DNA from: Primula veris
Taxonomy: Eukaryota; Streptophyta; Magnoliopsida; Ericales; Primulaceae
Direction: 5' to 3'
DNA length: 64,000 nt
Assembly (NCBI GenBank): GCA_963682055.1
Contig: OY821749.1
Location: forward strand, 24,063,631 to 24,127,630
Below are positions 12,101 through 23,348 of this stretch, one piece after another. The number at the start of each line of letters is the position of its first letter. The first letter of the stretch is position 1. The notes under the pieces were generated by a model. It ran no database searches, was not told the origin of the DNA, and saw only the letters and a program-made list of their open reading frames with translations. Position numbers and translations under genes: made by a program.

Positions 12101-13364
12101 ATGTTTGTTGCTGATGTTATTTCTTTTATATGACATTGTTGGTTTAACAACATCCCTTTCATGGTAAATTTTTTGTATTTGCAATTTACAAAATTTAATT
12201 TGTATATTCTGCACAGCCTACATGCTTCAGGAGGACGCTGCTTATGCTGCAGAGGTACTATAATTAGCTTTAAACTTCCTTGTCAACTTATCTAAAACCT
12301 TCATTTCGTTTGTTTATTTGGTGAAAACTTATGTACCAATCATTATGCAGATGGAGCGTACTTTCATAGCTATCAAGCCGGATGGAGTACAAAGAGGCTT
12401 GGTAAGGTTTATCGCACATTGATATTGTATACTAGTACCAAGATTATCTCACTCTAAACCCTAATTTCTTTTGATCTTGAAGTGGCCTGTACCACCATTA
12501 AAACATATGTTGGGAGATTATTTATTTCTAAAGCATCTGCTGGTTTTATCATCCTTTTAATTCAACTGTTGTTTTTACAGATTTCTGAAATAATTTCACG
12601 GTTTGAGAGAAAAGGTTTCAAGCTTGTGGCAATCAAAGTGACAATTCCTTCAAAGGATTTTGCTCAAAAGCATTACCATGATCTGAAAGAAAGACCTTTC
12701 TTCAATGGCCTATGCGACTTCCTTAGCTCTGGTCCAGTCATTGCTATGGTTAGAGTAACCTCAACCCTTGTGTTCAAAATCATATCAATCTTACAAGTCA
12801 AAAAATTGTCCTTATTTCTATTAAATTTTAATATTTGTATAGGTATGGGAAGGTGAAGGAGTCATTAGATACGGAAGAAAGCTCATTGGAGCCACAGACC
12901 CACAGAAATCAGAACCAGGAACAATCAGAGGTGATCTTGCTGTCGTCGTTGGAAGGTAATTTTTATTAACTTTTTTCTGTGTGCATCTCTTTCAAAAATA
13001 AATTGAGAAACCTTAGACCTTAGTCTTTTGCTCTATTTTTCTGCAATTACAAACCAAATGTAGCATTTTCCCGTCCATACTACTACATAACACTGACGAC
13101 TTGTTTAATTGCAGCTTTTAAGCTTATATGTTTTTTTGAGTTTTTTGGGTGTCTGTTTTTCTATGGTTCTGTTTTTTGTTTTGATATCCCACTTTAGTTA
13201 ATTTTCTGTCTTACAATTTAGAGTTGGTCTGATTTTACAGAAATATTATTCATGGGAGTGATGGACCTGAAACGGCAAAGGATGAGATCAGCTTGTGGTT
13301 TAAACCAGAAGAGCTTGTAAGCTACATGAGCAACACGGAGAAGTGGCTCTACGGCGATAATTAA
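9152..13364 (+). CDS. NDPK3: Nucleoside diphosphate kinase III/IV, mitochondrial/organellar type
   Basis: Seven exons: 9152-9236, 11256-11390, 12217-12254, 12351-12401, 12581-12748, 12843-12955, 13241-13364. They encode 237 residues, the usual length for plant organellar NDPK. Residues 1 to about 85 form a Ser/Arg/Lys-rich targeting sequence ([17 protein letters not shown]) followed by a hydrophobic stretch ([13 protein letters not shown]). The kinase domain runs from [17 protein letters not shown] (residue 87) to the C-terminus. The catalytic histidine is His201 in NIIHGSD, and the ATP-site patterns ERPFFNGL and [16 protein letters not shown] are intact. The enzyme passes the gamma-phosphate of ATP to nucleoside diphosphates through a phosphohistidine. 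Arabidopsis relatives sit in the mitochondrial inner membrane/intermembrane space. Intron 1 (2.0 kb) carries internal duplications. NDPK3 versus NDPK4 cannot be told apart by eye. Confidence 0.93.
9300..10115. repeat. Direct duplications inside NDPK intron 1
   Basis: Two segments at about 9487-9660 and 9951-10112 share tattcaattgt, tgactaatt, ggatatgttttgatg, ttcggttcaa and tttttacttttctgaataat in the same order, about 460 bp apart. A second word, a run of aatacccttttag plus gtg, occurs three times (about 9310, 9430 and 9725). These are noncoding duplications within the intron. Confidence 0.75.
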
Positions 13365-14470
13365 ACAATTTTTGTTATTTTATTTTCAGAATAAGCATCA
13401 GAGCCTCGATCCAAGGTGGCCCAACCATATTTTAGAATTGTTTTGTATTTTTATTATTATCCTGCATGCATTTTTTCAATATGCATGAATTTCTCTAAAC
13501 ATTCGATTTAATCAATAAGCATCTATTGCCTACTTGGCTTCATTTTTTGAATGATTCTTGCCTGCCTGGTTATAAGCCCCGAGCCATTGACGATCGTTAC
13601 AGCGGAACACCTACAAATGACATTTTGAAGTATTTTGAATGATGTATGTGTAAGATATTATAAGGTACAAGAGTGTGTATATCCCCCCCGACCCCTGCTA
13701 CAATCTCTGCCCCAAATAAAAAATTAAGGAAACATGGTTTTGAAACTAAATTAACAAAAACATACCAAAAAGTTCTAATTAAAAAAAACATACCCTATAT
13801 GTTAAATATATAAGGTTCTAAAATTCTTTTTTCTTTATTTGTACCAAACCCTTTCTCTCTCTAAAACATCATCCTCAATTTTCATTCCGGCTACGCCGCC
13901 ACCACTGACTGCCGCCGTCTCCCTCATTTCTTTCCTCCACTATCGCAGCGACTCATCCATCGTCTACCTCCCCATATATATATATATATGTATTTATACA
14001 CACACATATATATATTGCCTATATCTATCTATCTTTCCTCTATTTCGTTTTCACCGGTGATGCCTCACCGTACATATCGGAGCAGAGGCGGCGGAGGTTT
14101 CACAGTGACTGAAAAGTGTGTAGATCGGTTATTAATGGTGCTGGGACTGAAAACGTAAATTTGATTAAGTTAAAGTTTAAACCTCTTTCAATTTAATTCC
14201 AGACTTTTAAAAGTAATGCAACTAAGACAATAGTTGTTAGAAACAACAAGAGCTATTCTAAACTTTAAAAAAGTTAGTTTAATCTCTAAAAATTGAAATT
14301 CATGCATTTTAAGAGAATCATATGAATTTTAAAATAAATGTTATGCTTTTTAATTAAATATTATACACCTTTTTGAAAATTATACACTTTAAAATCAACA
14401 TTATGCAGTTTTAACTAAATATTATACGCTTTAATATCAATATTATGCCCTTTTAGTGAAAATTATGTTT
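13365..14470. other. NDPK 3' flank and GC-richer gene-like fragment
   Basis: The first 150-200 bp are the likely NDPK 3' UTR. No gene follows. At about 13845-14110 a pyrimidine-rich run (cctttctctctctaaaac) leads into a proline/alanine-codon-rich stretch (tacgccgccaccactgactg) and a purine-rich end (agcagaggcggcggagg). No protein family is recognisable. A (TA)/(CA) microsatellite sits at about 13977-14015. The 55-bp segment at about 13741-13795 (gaaactaaattaacaaaaac) has a close copy at about 15258-15313. Confidence 0.5.
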
Positions 14471-15526
14471 CATCATCATCTTTTTTTTACGATATCATAC
14501 CCCGTTTTTTCAAGTTCATACCATTTTTTTGATTTATAGTTTTTTTTTCATTTAATACCATTTTTTTCAATTTCATATTTTTTTTTCGATTTTATACCCT
14601 TTTTTTTTTACGATTTCATACCCCATTTTTTCGAGTTCATATATCGCTTTTTTCTAGTTCATACCTCGTTTTTTTCGTGATTATACATTTTGTTTTTCGA
14701 GTTCATACCATCTTTTTTTCGAGTTCATGCCCTAATTTTTAAAATTTATACCCTTATTTTTAAAATTCATATCCCATTTTTTTAAATTCATACCCTTATT
14801 TTTAAATTAAAATCCCAATTTTGTAGTTCATACGTTTTTTTTTCAAGTTCATACCTTTTCGTGATTATACATTTTGTTTTTCGAGTTCATACCATCTTTT
14901 TTTCGAGTTCATGCCCTAATTTTTAAAATTTATACCCTTATTTTTAAAATTCATATCCCAATTTTTTAAATTCATACCCTTATTTTTAAGTTAAAATCCC
15001 AATTTTGTAGTTCATACGTTTTTTTTTTCAAGTTCATACCTCAAGATTTAAAGTTCATGCCATTATTTTCAAGTTAATACCACTTTATTTCAAGTTTATT
15101 ACCCAATATTAAAGTTAATACCCTTATTTTTTTCAAGTTTATACCCCAAACTTTAAAGTTCATACACTTATTTTTCAAGTCATATCCCAATTTTTAAAGT
15201 TAATACCTTTATTTTCTAAAGTTCATACCCCAATTTTTAAAGTTAATATCCTTATTTTTGAAACTAAATTAACAAAAATATAGCCAAAAATTTTTAATTA
15301 ACAAAAACATACGTAAAAGTTCATACCCTAATTTGTATATTTCATACCCTTATTTTAAAAGTTTATACTCTTATTCCAAAAGTACATACCTAATTTTGTA
15401 TATTTCATACCCTTATTCCAAAAGTTCATACCTTTATTTCAAAAGTTAATACCATAATTTTTATATTTTTATACATGCAAAAGTTCATACTTATTTCAAA
15501 AGTTTATATCCTAATTCGTAAAGTTA
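14471..15526. repeat. TTCATACC-type degenerate tandem array, copy 2 (left part)
   Basis: The same degenerate TTCATACC + A/T-run unit as the array at 2010-3190, in the same orientation. A longer unit is duplicated: cgtgattatacattttgttt begins near 14673 and again near 14854, with about 180 bp of matching sequence after each. The array is interrupted by the solo LTR at 15532 and resumes at 16757. Confidence 0.85.
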
Positions 15527-15531
15527 ACACT

Positions 15532-16756
15532 TGTTGGCCCGTGTGCAGCTAAACCTTAGAGGGGGATGAATAAGGTTTATGGCGATTTTCGCCTAATTAA
15601 AACTTAAGTGCAACTAACACCACAACTTACGCAATTCTAAGCTTACGCGTTAATAATAGTTAATAAATTCAAACGCAAGCAAGCAAGAATAAATATTTGC
15701 GGAAAATAAAAGTTTAAGGGAAGAAGATGACACCGTGATTTATAGAGATTCGGCAAAACGCGCCTACGTCCTCTCCTCGGTACTACCGAGTATTTCACTA
15801 AAAATTCTTTTCCCGGATATTACAATCCTAATGAGCTAATCGAACGATTAAGCTCCCCCTCACTTTATGAGTGTCTCGAAATGAAAGACCTAGAGCTTTT
15901 AAGCTTCACTTGCTTACAAAGCCTCTACCCGATCACTCGCTCACAAAAATGAGTTTATAAAACACTCGTTACAAATTTTGTTACAATAATGTAACTACAC
16001 TCACTATTCTAATTGCTTCTAAATAAGCTAACTTGTGAGTTTTTGATGATGATTGAGCTTGTATGGCTTTTTCTTCAATTTCCCTCTTTCTCGAATATTT
16101 TCACCAAAATGGTGATTTTTAGGGTTTTTATGAGAGAGGTTGAATGATGATGTTGTGTATGATAATTGGTGGTTTGGAAGAGAGATTGAGCTTTGTATAT
16201 GTAGACCAAAGGTCTGTTTTTCTGGGTTGTGACCGTTAGAAGTGGTTGAGGCTATATTCAGTGTTTTAAGCTATTTTCCAGAAAAAGCTGAGAAGCTGTT
16301 TTCGAAAACTGCAGAAAACGATCGGTCGTTTTCTACAGTCGATCGGTCGTTTCTAGAAAAACGATCGGTCGTTTTTCAGAAACGATCGGTCGTTTTTCAG
16401 AAACGATCGGTCGTTTTTATACTGGACTCACTGGAAGAAATCTGTACAAAAACGATCGGTCGTTTTTGTACAGTCGATCGGTCGTTTTTGTACAGTCGAT
16501 CGGTCGACTGTTCTTCTGGCAGTTTTTCCGGTCTTCTTCGAAAGCCCATAACTTCTACGTTTTAGCTCCGATTCTGGTTTCGCTTGAACCTGTTGCTTCG
16601 TTTTTCCGAGCTCTATCTTTCTGGCGTTCTGCAATTTACAAATTCTCTTTTTGGAAAAAACAAGCATTATATCATCGAAATAGAGAAATCGTAAAATCAT
16701 TAAAAACATAATCAAAGTTATAATCAAAATCAATTATTGAACCCCATGGTTCAACA
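15532..16756. mobile_element. Solo LTR of a retrotransposon with 5-bp target duplication
   Basis: A 1225-bp block starts TGTTGGCCCG and ends GGTTCAACA, the TG...CA ends expected of an LTR. It is flanked on both sides by ACACT (15527-15531 and 16757-16761). Removing it rejoins the TTCATACC array cleanly. No primer-binding site, internal region or second LTR follows, so this is a solo LTR left by recombination. The superfamily (Copia or Gypsy) cannot be told from the LTR alone. It contains an unusual cluster of CGATCGGTCG motifs (16319-16510). Confidence 0.9.
16319..16510. repeat. Eight CGATCGGTCG motifs inside the solo LTR
   Basis: The 10-mer cgatcggtcg occurs eight times in about 190 bp, spaced irregularly, mostly as aaacgatcggtcgttttt or cagtcgatcggtcg. 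Each extended copy is nearly self-complementary (AAACGAtcggTCGTTT). A cluster like this in an LTR may be an enhancer-type repeat or may fold in RNA. Open frames on both strands here are a by-product of the repeat. Confidence 0.85.
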
Positions 16757-17700
16757 ACACTTATTTTCAAAGTTCATACAGCAATTTACATAATTCATAT
16801 CCTTATTTATATAATTCATATCCATAATTTTTAACTTCATACATTTAATTCACGAAATACACATTCTTAATTTTCAAGGTTATATACTTAGTTAACAAAT
16901 TCAACTCTTGTCCGTTCTCCGATCTCGAACTATCTGCTTCGACGACCGCATCTCCGTCGACATCAACCTCGAGTTTTCGATCTCGCTTTATACCCTCACC
17001 GTCCACTCTGACGAATGTCTCCGTTTCAATCTCCACTGAAGAGAAAGATCGAAAAGAGAGAGAAAAGGAAAGAAAGATTGAAAATAGAGATAAAAAGGAG
17101 TAGAGATAGATCGAAAAGAGAAAGGAATGAGAAGAGAGATAAGAGAGAGGTAGAAGAAGAAGAGAGATCAGATAGGGATAGAAGGAGGAGAAGAGATAAA
17201 TTGAAGATAAGGGGGAGAGAAAGATAGATTATGACTCTATGTTTGTGTGTTTGTGCGTTTTGAGAGAGAGAGAGGGGGGGAGAGAGAGAAAGAGATCATA
17301 ATTTTTTCTACGGTTTATGTGTTTTTTCAAAAAAAATATAATATAAAAATACAACCTCAGACCATTAATAACAATTAAATAATTATGGTTCTATGTCTCA
17401 TATCTCAATAGTGAATAAAATAAAAATGCAAAATAAAGAATACTAATATAATATTTTGTTGATGCTCAGATGAACTTGTACAATGTGCCAAAAACATGTT
17501 AGCTAAAACTAGCAAGTGATAATGCAAGTCAGGGGTCACTTTTTTACTTATTTGGCAACATTTACGTTACTAACTTAGATGCTCTAATATAAGTATAACT
17601 ATATTCCTCCTCCTATTTATTACATTTATAAAAAAAAAAGGCACTAAATACACCAAATAATAATTAGTAATAAAATTAATCATGTCGGTGTAATTAATAA
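16757..17700. other. Array remnant, GC-rich fragment and purine tract
   Basis: 16757 to about 16900 continues the TTCATACC array. About 16905-17035 is GC-richer and gene-like (cgacgaccgcatctccgtcg) but matches no family I know. About 17035-17290 is almost pure purine on the plus strand (gaaaagagagagaaaagg). This may be the far end of the element whose pyrimidine-rich start lies at 13845, but I could not define termini. 17300-17700 is AT-rich and holds nothing recognisable. Confidence 0.5.
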
Positions 17701-17809
17701 ACAGATAGTACTAAAGTATTACAGTAATGTCAAAGTTCCTTGTTTTGTACTTTCATCTCTTGTTCACAAACATAAACTCTTGCCCCCAAACCCTAACTCT
17801 CTCTCTCTC

Positions 17810-17813
<4 letters not shown>

Positions 17814-17896
<83 letters not shown>
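17814..17896. repeat. (TA)n microsatellite, 83 bp
   Basis: Perfect TA dinucleotide repeat directly downstream of a CT-repeat, in the presumed UIEF leader or core promoter. Its length is likely to vary between individuals and to be error-prone in assembly. Confidence 0.95.
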
Positions 17897-17898
<2 letters not shown>

Positions 17899-18144
17899 GC
17901 CCCTACATACATATATACGCATCTGGGTTTTGTTTATCAGCTTTAGAGAAACTTTACGAAAAAGGTAATTATCTTAATCCTTGTTTCATCATTCAAACAC
18001 ACCCACACACACACACACACATATATATATATGTATATATTATATGAGATGTCAGTGCAGTTTGTAGTTTTGATTGGAATTTATGTAACCGTGAGATGAT
18101 TTTACGGGTGTTTGTTTCGATATTTGTAGATTTTATTAATTATA

Positions 18145-19000
18145 GTGCTAAGAAAACTATATAGAAGCAGTTTTTGGTTATAGATATATATTCATATCTT
18201 CTACTTTGAAGCCCTTGTTATCTTATTACAGATGTGAAAGTTTGTGTCTTTTTAATGTGTGATCGAGATTATTACCTTGGCTTGGTACAGCTTATAAGTT
18301 GGCTTTTATTTTTACAGTGCTAGCAATTGTTGGTTATAGATAAATACTCATATATTCTATTTTGAAGCTTTAATATCTTATTACAGATGTGGTTTGTGTC
18401 TTTTTAATGTGTGATCGAGATTATTACCTTGGCTTCGTGCATCTTATAAGTTGGCTTATTTATTTTTATAGTGCTAACTAAATTATATAGAAGCAATTGT
18501 TGGTTATAGATATATACTCATATATTCTATTTTGAAGCTCTTAATATCTTCTTACATATGTGAAAGTTTGTGTCTTTTTAATCTGTGATCGAGATTATTA
18601 CCTTGGCTTGGTACAGTTTATAAGTTGGCTTATTTATTTTTATAGTGCTAACTAAATTATATAGAAGCAATTGTTGGTTATAGATATATACTCATATATT
18701 CTATTTTGAAGCTCTTAATATGTTCTTACATATGTGAAAGAGATTATTATTTTGGCTTGGTACAGTTTATAAGTTGGCTTATTTATTTTTATAGTGCTAT
18801 CTAAATTATATATAAGCAATTGTTGGTTATAGATATATACTCATATATTCCATTTTGAAGCTCTTAATATATCTTACTACAGATGTGAAAGCTTGTTTCT
18901 TTTTCATCTGTGATCGAGATTATTACCTTGGCTTCGTGCATCTTATAAGTTGGCTTATTTATATTATAGTGCTAACTAAATTATATAAAAGCAGCTGTTG
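18145..19000. repeat. Tandem array of about 150-175 bp units in a 5' UTR intron
   Basis: A unit with the words agtgcta, ttggttatagat, atatactcatatattctatt, ttgaagct, gtgatcgagattattacctt and ggcttggtacag...cttataagttggctta recurs about six times (unit starts near 18145, 18318, 18470, 18645, 18797 and 18969). Spacing varies from about 150 to 175 bp because of internal deletions. Confidence 0.85.
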
Positions 19001-19098
19001 GTTATCTGATCAACCAACATAGAAGTTTTAAATTTTGTCTATCTACCTTAATTCTTTGTTCAAATGTTTCCTTTGCTTTAGAGCTACAACCTTGAACA

Positions 19099-19656
19099 CA
19101 ATGGTGGAACCAGAACTGTTTTTCTAGTAATTATGGAGGTGATGAAAGGCTAAAATCGACCCAAAAAATAATCAAGATACTGTAAAGAACTTACTAAGTT
19201 CTTCACTGATTTAGAGACATAGCTATTGATATAGCTTAAAACACTTCAACAATAGTATTTTTTTTTTGGTGGAAATTTTTTGGGTTATAATTCGACTAGA
19301 AGAAAACTAAGAAAAAGAAATTACGAGATAAAAGTTGCATGAATTGAAAGTGCTAATTAGGAAAAACACAAAAGTTAAAATAAATAAATTACATTCATCA
19401 TTTTTCACTCCCTTCTACTTACTGAAACCCTGCTATTTATGCTACTGGACTGCAGTCAATGTTTCCAATAATTGCATAACTGTCCCCCTACATACACGGC
19501 AGTCCACTAAATACCCAAAAATTATGATGATTGACATTTAACTGCTCAAAACACTTTTTAACCGGGTTCATTACATATACATGGTAAAAAAGATTGGCTT
19601 TTTGATAATATGGGGGTGCTCGAGTCCCTTTTAGCCTACTAATGTTCCTCCCCCTG
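19099..19656. mobile_element. Non-autonomous hAT-like element in UIEF 5' UTR intron
   Basis: The left end is CAATGGTGGAACCAG and the right end, reverse-complemented, is CAGGGGGAGGAAC. These are imperfect inverted ends of the hAT style. Flanks are CTTGAACA (19091-19098) and TTTGAACA (19657-19664), an 8-bp target duplication with one mismatch. At 558 bp it has no transposase frame. Confidence 0.7.
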
Positions 19657-20436
19657 TTTGAACACCCTATAGGTTTGATATTGTATCTCCATCTTTTGTA
19701 AGTTAGGAATCTTACTCTTCATTTAGTAAAGGTTGATTGCTATGAGGTGAAGGTTTCTGGTTGTTTTCTAACTTCTCATACTTTGAGTTAGAATTGCCGA
19801 AAAACAAATATCTTTGTTCATTTAGTTTTAGTTTTGTAATTTAAAGGGTGTGTGCGGATGTATCTAGTGAGTGTAAGTTGCCGAGAACAAATTTATTTAT
19901 GCATTTAGTTTTAGTTTTGTAATTTAAAGGGTATGGATGTATGTACCTGGTGGTTGATGATGAGAAAGCTAGAGGACAAATTTTGTTTTTGCAGTTCTGC
20001 TGTTGGGCATACATCGCTTTTTATTTAGTTTAGTTCGTGTCCGTTATGTAAAGTTCTGGTATTTAAGCCGTCTCTTTCTGCTGTTGTATCCTTGATAAAT
20101 CTAAGCTTGCTGTAAAGGGTTTTGAGAATGCTCTTTGAATATGTTCCTTAATCTTTTACTGTCTAGCATTTTTTACTCGAATGGCTATCACATTCATTCC
20201 CCTTCCCTCCCTGTTTTTCTCTCATAATTTTTTCTATTTTTGTATCCACAACAGCAGAAATAGATCTAGCTATAAGAGATTTAGTTGTTTTTGACGGTAC
20301 CCTTGTTATGGTTTTTCAGTTTTGACTGCTGTTACTTCATTTCTTCATTTTCATGGCCTTCAAAATTGGCTTATTTTTTGTTTTAAAAAGTGTTATGCTT
20401 CCTCGGTTAAGCTGAATCTTAGCTTTTCATTTATAG

Positions 20437-23348
20437 ATGGCAACGAAACCACTAACAACCGAGTCTGTTGCTCTCACGGAGAAGAAAATGGATATGACGC
20501 TAGGTCTGTGTACCTTTCAAGTTCTAATTCTCATTTACATTTGAAGTTTGTTGATCTGTACTTAATATTCTCTGCTGTCATTTATTATTCAGATGACATC
20601 ATCAAAATGACTAAAACAAAAGTATTTAAGCCTAAGAAGCAAAGAGTTCCGGTAAGATATTCTCCTTTTCACTATCATGCCATTTGTTTTATTTTGAGTG
20701 ATTGTTGTCTTTTCTATCGCCACTTATTTTGACCTTGTTTTTGTTACTTACAGAATAAGAGTAATAAATTTGCGAGGAACAATGCTCAAGAAAAATCCGC
20801 AAAGGTGAAAAGGTTTATGGATTCAAGATCCATATTAAGACAGGTACTTTTTTAAAGGATAAAAGCTTCAACTCATATTTGTTCCCACATTACAGCAAAT
20901 TAAGTTGGTGACTTATAGCTATTTTCATTTGTTTTGCTTGGTTATTTAATTATATAACTTTTGTTTTCTATGTAGGGCGCCCTTGCTCAGAAAAGGTCAA
21001 ATTATCAAGGAAATCAGTTTCCCTTGGCAAAAGAAGCTGCTCGAAACACGGCAATAGTTCCTATAAGCAACAGGCCATTCAACCAAGGCAGGGGGTTCAA
21101 ATCAAACCAGATGAGGTACTTGGTTTTGTGATTTAACGTTACTTTTTATTTAATTACAGGGATGTTTAGCATTAGGCCAAGTCCAGTATTTAAATGTTTT
21201 GTACGTATTGCAGGTAAATTGTGGAGGTCTATGACTTTGCTTGTTCTGGTTGTTTTTAGTTTCACATACCGTTTGCAGACTCTGATTTGTTGGGCTAAAG
21301 GAATGTTGGTTAGCATAAGTGCATGGGGGGTTTTCAACTAAATGGTCTTTTCTTGATTTTTATTATGTGGTAATGAGTTACAGCACATTGAAGGTTGATG
21401 TTGATAGTTTTGTGCTTCAGAAATAAGCTGATGAAGTTATATATATCTGAATTTGATTCCCTTAACGACATAAACTGGGGCTACACAATTTTATTTTCCT
21501 TATTGGGCATAAGAGAGTACTAGGATTACGAGTTTCCTATTAATTTATAGCTATGTGTGCTGGAGCTTTATATGGTCGACTCAATCTAGATGGCTGTTGA
21601 ATTGCTTATGCAATAGAATCCAACCCCATACCCAAGTATCCAATAAAAAAGAAACCTCTTTTCTCATAAGCAGCTTTATACCCGAGATGTCTTTTATTGT
21701 GATCTTCACATCATGCATGTCTCATCCAGTTAGACCAGTCCTTGTTTCTTCTATAAGTATTCAGTTTTGGTGATCCATCTCCAAACTAAAATGTAGCTGA
21801 TAACTGATTTTTGTGATCCAACTTGCCGGTCCTAAATTTTTTTTTTCATTATTCATACCTTTGGGATCTTTATGTGAACTTCATCAGTAATACGTCCAGT
21901 TATTTATTAGTACGTCCGAGTATAAAATAGAGTATGATTTTAAGTTCTCGTATAGTGGATAAAGTGATCTTCAACTTCTGCATCTTTCACCTGCACAGAG
22001 GCGTTTTCTGTGTGGAACTCTTGTCGTGTTGGGGTTTAAGTACCATTTGAAATACTGGATTTGAGTTGAAGCTTGTTTCACATTTATTGAGCAATTCACT
22101 TGATAAATTTGAAAACCTATGCTGACCTATACGTTTTTCTGTGAATGAAATCTGGTGTATTGTTGTTGTATTGCAATGATCATGTGGTAGATTCCCATAT
22201 TCAGAAGAATCTGCATTATCACTACTGAAGTTGAGGCTTCTGTTCTTGAAAGGGTTCTGTAATGGAAAAATACACAGTTGTCTGCAAAACTAATGGTTTC
22301 AATCATCTTTCTTTTAATTGGAAATTAAGAAAAAGTACGGTGATCACTTGTATAAAAGAGTTATGGCCCTCTAGTAGCGCTCTAGAACCTCTTGCAAATC
22401 CACTCAGTTGGAGACTTTTGGTGCTTCTGATCCTCTTCTTGGGTTAAACTTATTCTGTCTTTTAGTTTTGTCTTTTGGTTTGACCTAACTTTCTAATTAC
22501 AGGATTGCTGGTCTAACTGGCCAGAACCAGAGGAAGAATGGAAATGGGAGCTTTACTGTGAAGGTTACCTTTTAACTTACCATCGCCTTTTGTTTTGTCT
22601 TGTTTTTGTCTTTTAGGCTATGTTTTGATAACCTCATGATTTGAAATTGATGGATTTCAAAAGCACGAGGTTATAACAATATTCTATGAGGCTAAAAAAC
22701 ACGGGGTTAACAAGATTGCACTAGCAAGAGTTTCACTTTGTGGCCGTAGACTCTATTCGTGTGCACATGTTGCCCTTTTGGACTTAAAATTGTTTTTTGC
22801 CAAATTTTCTTGTAGATACAATTGCATACTTACATGCCTACTTTGGTTGCAGATTTTAACAAAGAAACTAGAGTTTTATTGATTATATTAAAAAGTTTGG
22901 TATATCCACCTTAAAGCTTCTAGCTTCTTCATTGCCAGAAAAACGGAAAAGCTCAATTTATAAGCTGATACCAAAATGCCAGCTTCTAAGAAGGAAAAGG
23001 AAAAAAATTGAACTTAGAAGACAAGGCCAGAATATCTTTTTAGTGATCTTTAGAAGTTTATTGTCTCACTAAAGCAATGTTTTAAAAGACCCAAGGCACT
23101 GAAGTAATGCAAGTTGTGGTTTTTGCTTTGCAGTAATTTTGATATTTCTGTTTGAACTTTGAAAATGGCAGCCACAAGGTTATGTTATGCATAACCAGAG
23201 AACACAAACACTTGATTCGCGGTTTTCAAACTTGAAGGAACAGAGAATGAGAACTGTATCTCAGCATAACAATAATGGTGGCCGGCAAAGTGGTGGTGGC
23301 TCACAAAGGCAGCAACAGTGGAGAAGAGGGCCGTTTGGGAACAACTGA
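20437..23348 (+). CDS. UIEF: UAP56-interacting export factor (UIEF-type mRNA export adaptor)
   Basis: Six coding exons: 20437-20503, 20593-20651, 20754-20843, 20976-21115, 22503-22563, 23172-23348. They encode 197 residues. Residues about 17-29 (KMDMTLDDIIKMT) match the UAP56-binding motif, in which an acidic/hydrophobic LDDIIK core contacts the DEAD-box helicase UAP56. The rest is basic, Arg/Gln/Asn/Gly-rich and probably disordered, with SNKFARNN, MDSRSILRQGALAQKRSN and a C-terminal LDSRFSNLKEQRMR plus WRRGPFGNN. Plant UIEF1/UIEF2 proteins act in the nucleus as export adaptors alongside ALY proteins. Databases often label these genes only as hypothetical or 'ribosome maturation factor'. The ATG sits directly at an acceptor site after a long UTR intron. 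Assignment rests on the UBM motif and the C-terminal pattern, without an alignment. Confidence 0.85.

Larger units (their letters stand above)
17701..20436 (+). other. Leader and long 5' UTR intron of the UIEF gene
   Basis: The likely leader exon has ctctctctctcac followed by an uninterrupted (TA)n run at 17814-17896, and it ends at 17964 (cgaaaaag|gtaatt). The intron then runs about 2.47 kb to the acceptor ttatag at 20436, directly before the ATG. It contains a (CA)n/(TA)n patch at about 18000-18035, a six-copy tandem array at about 18145-19000 and a hAT-like element at 19099-19656. Confidence 0.55.

Noticed and set aside
16319..16510. CGATCGGTCG cluster as a CRISPR array
   Set aside because: Plant nuclear context, 10-bp unit, irregular near-repeat spacing and no spacers of constant length; it lies in a solo LTR.
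17015..17227. 70-codon Lys/Arg/Glu-rich frame
   Set aside because: Purine-rich low-complexity sequence; no splice context or family match.
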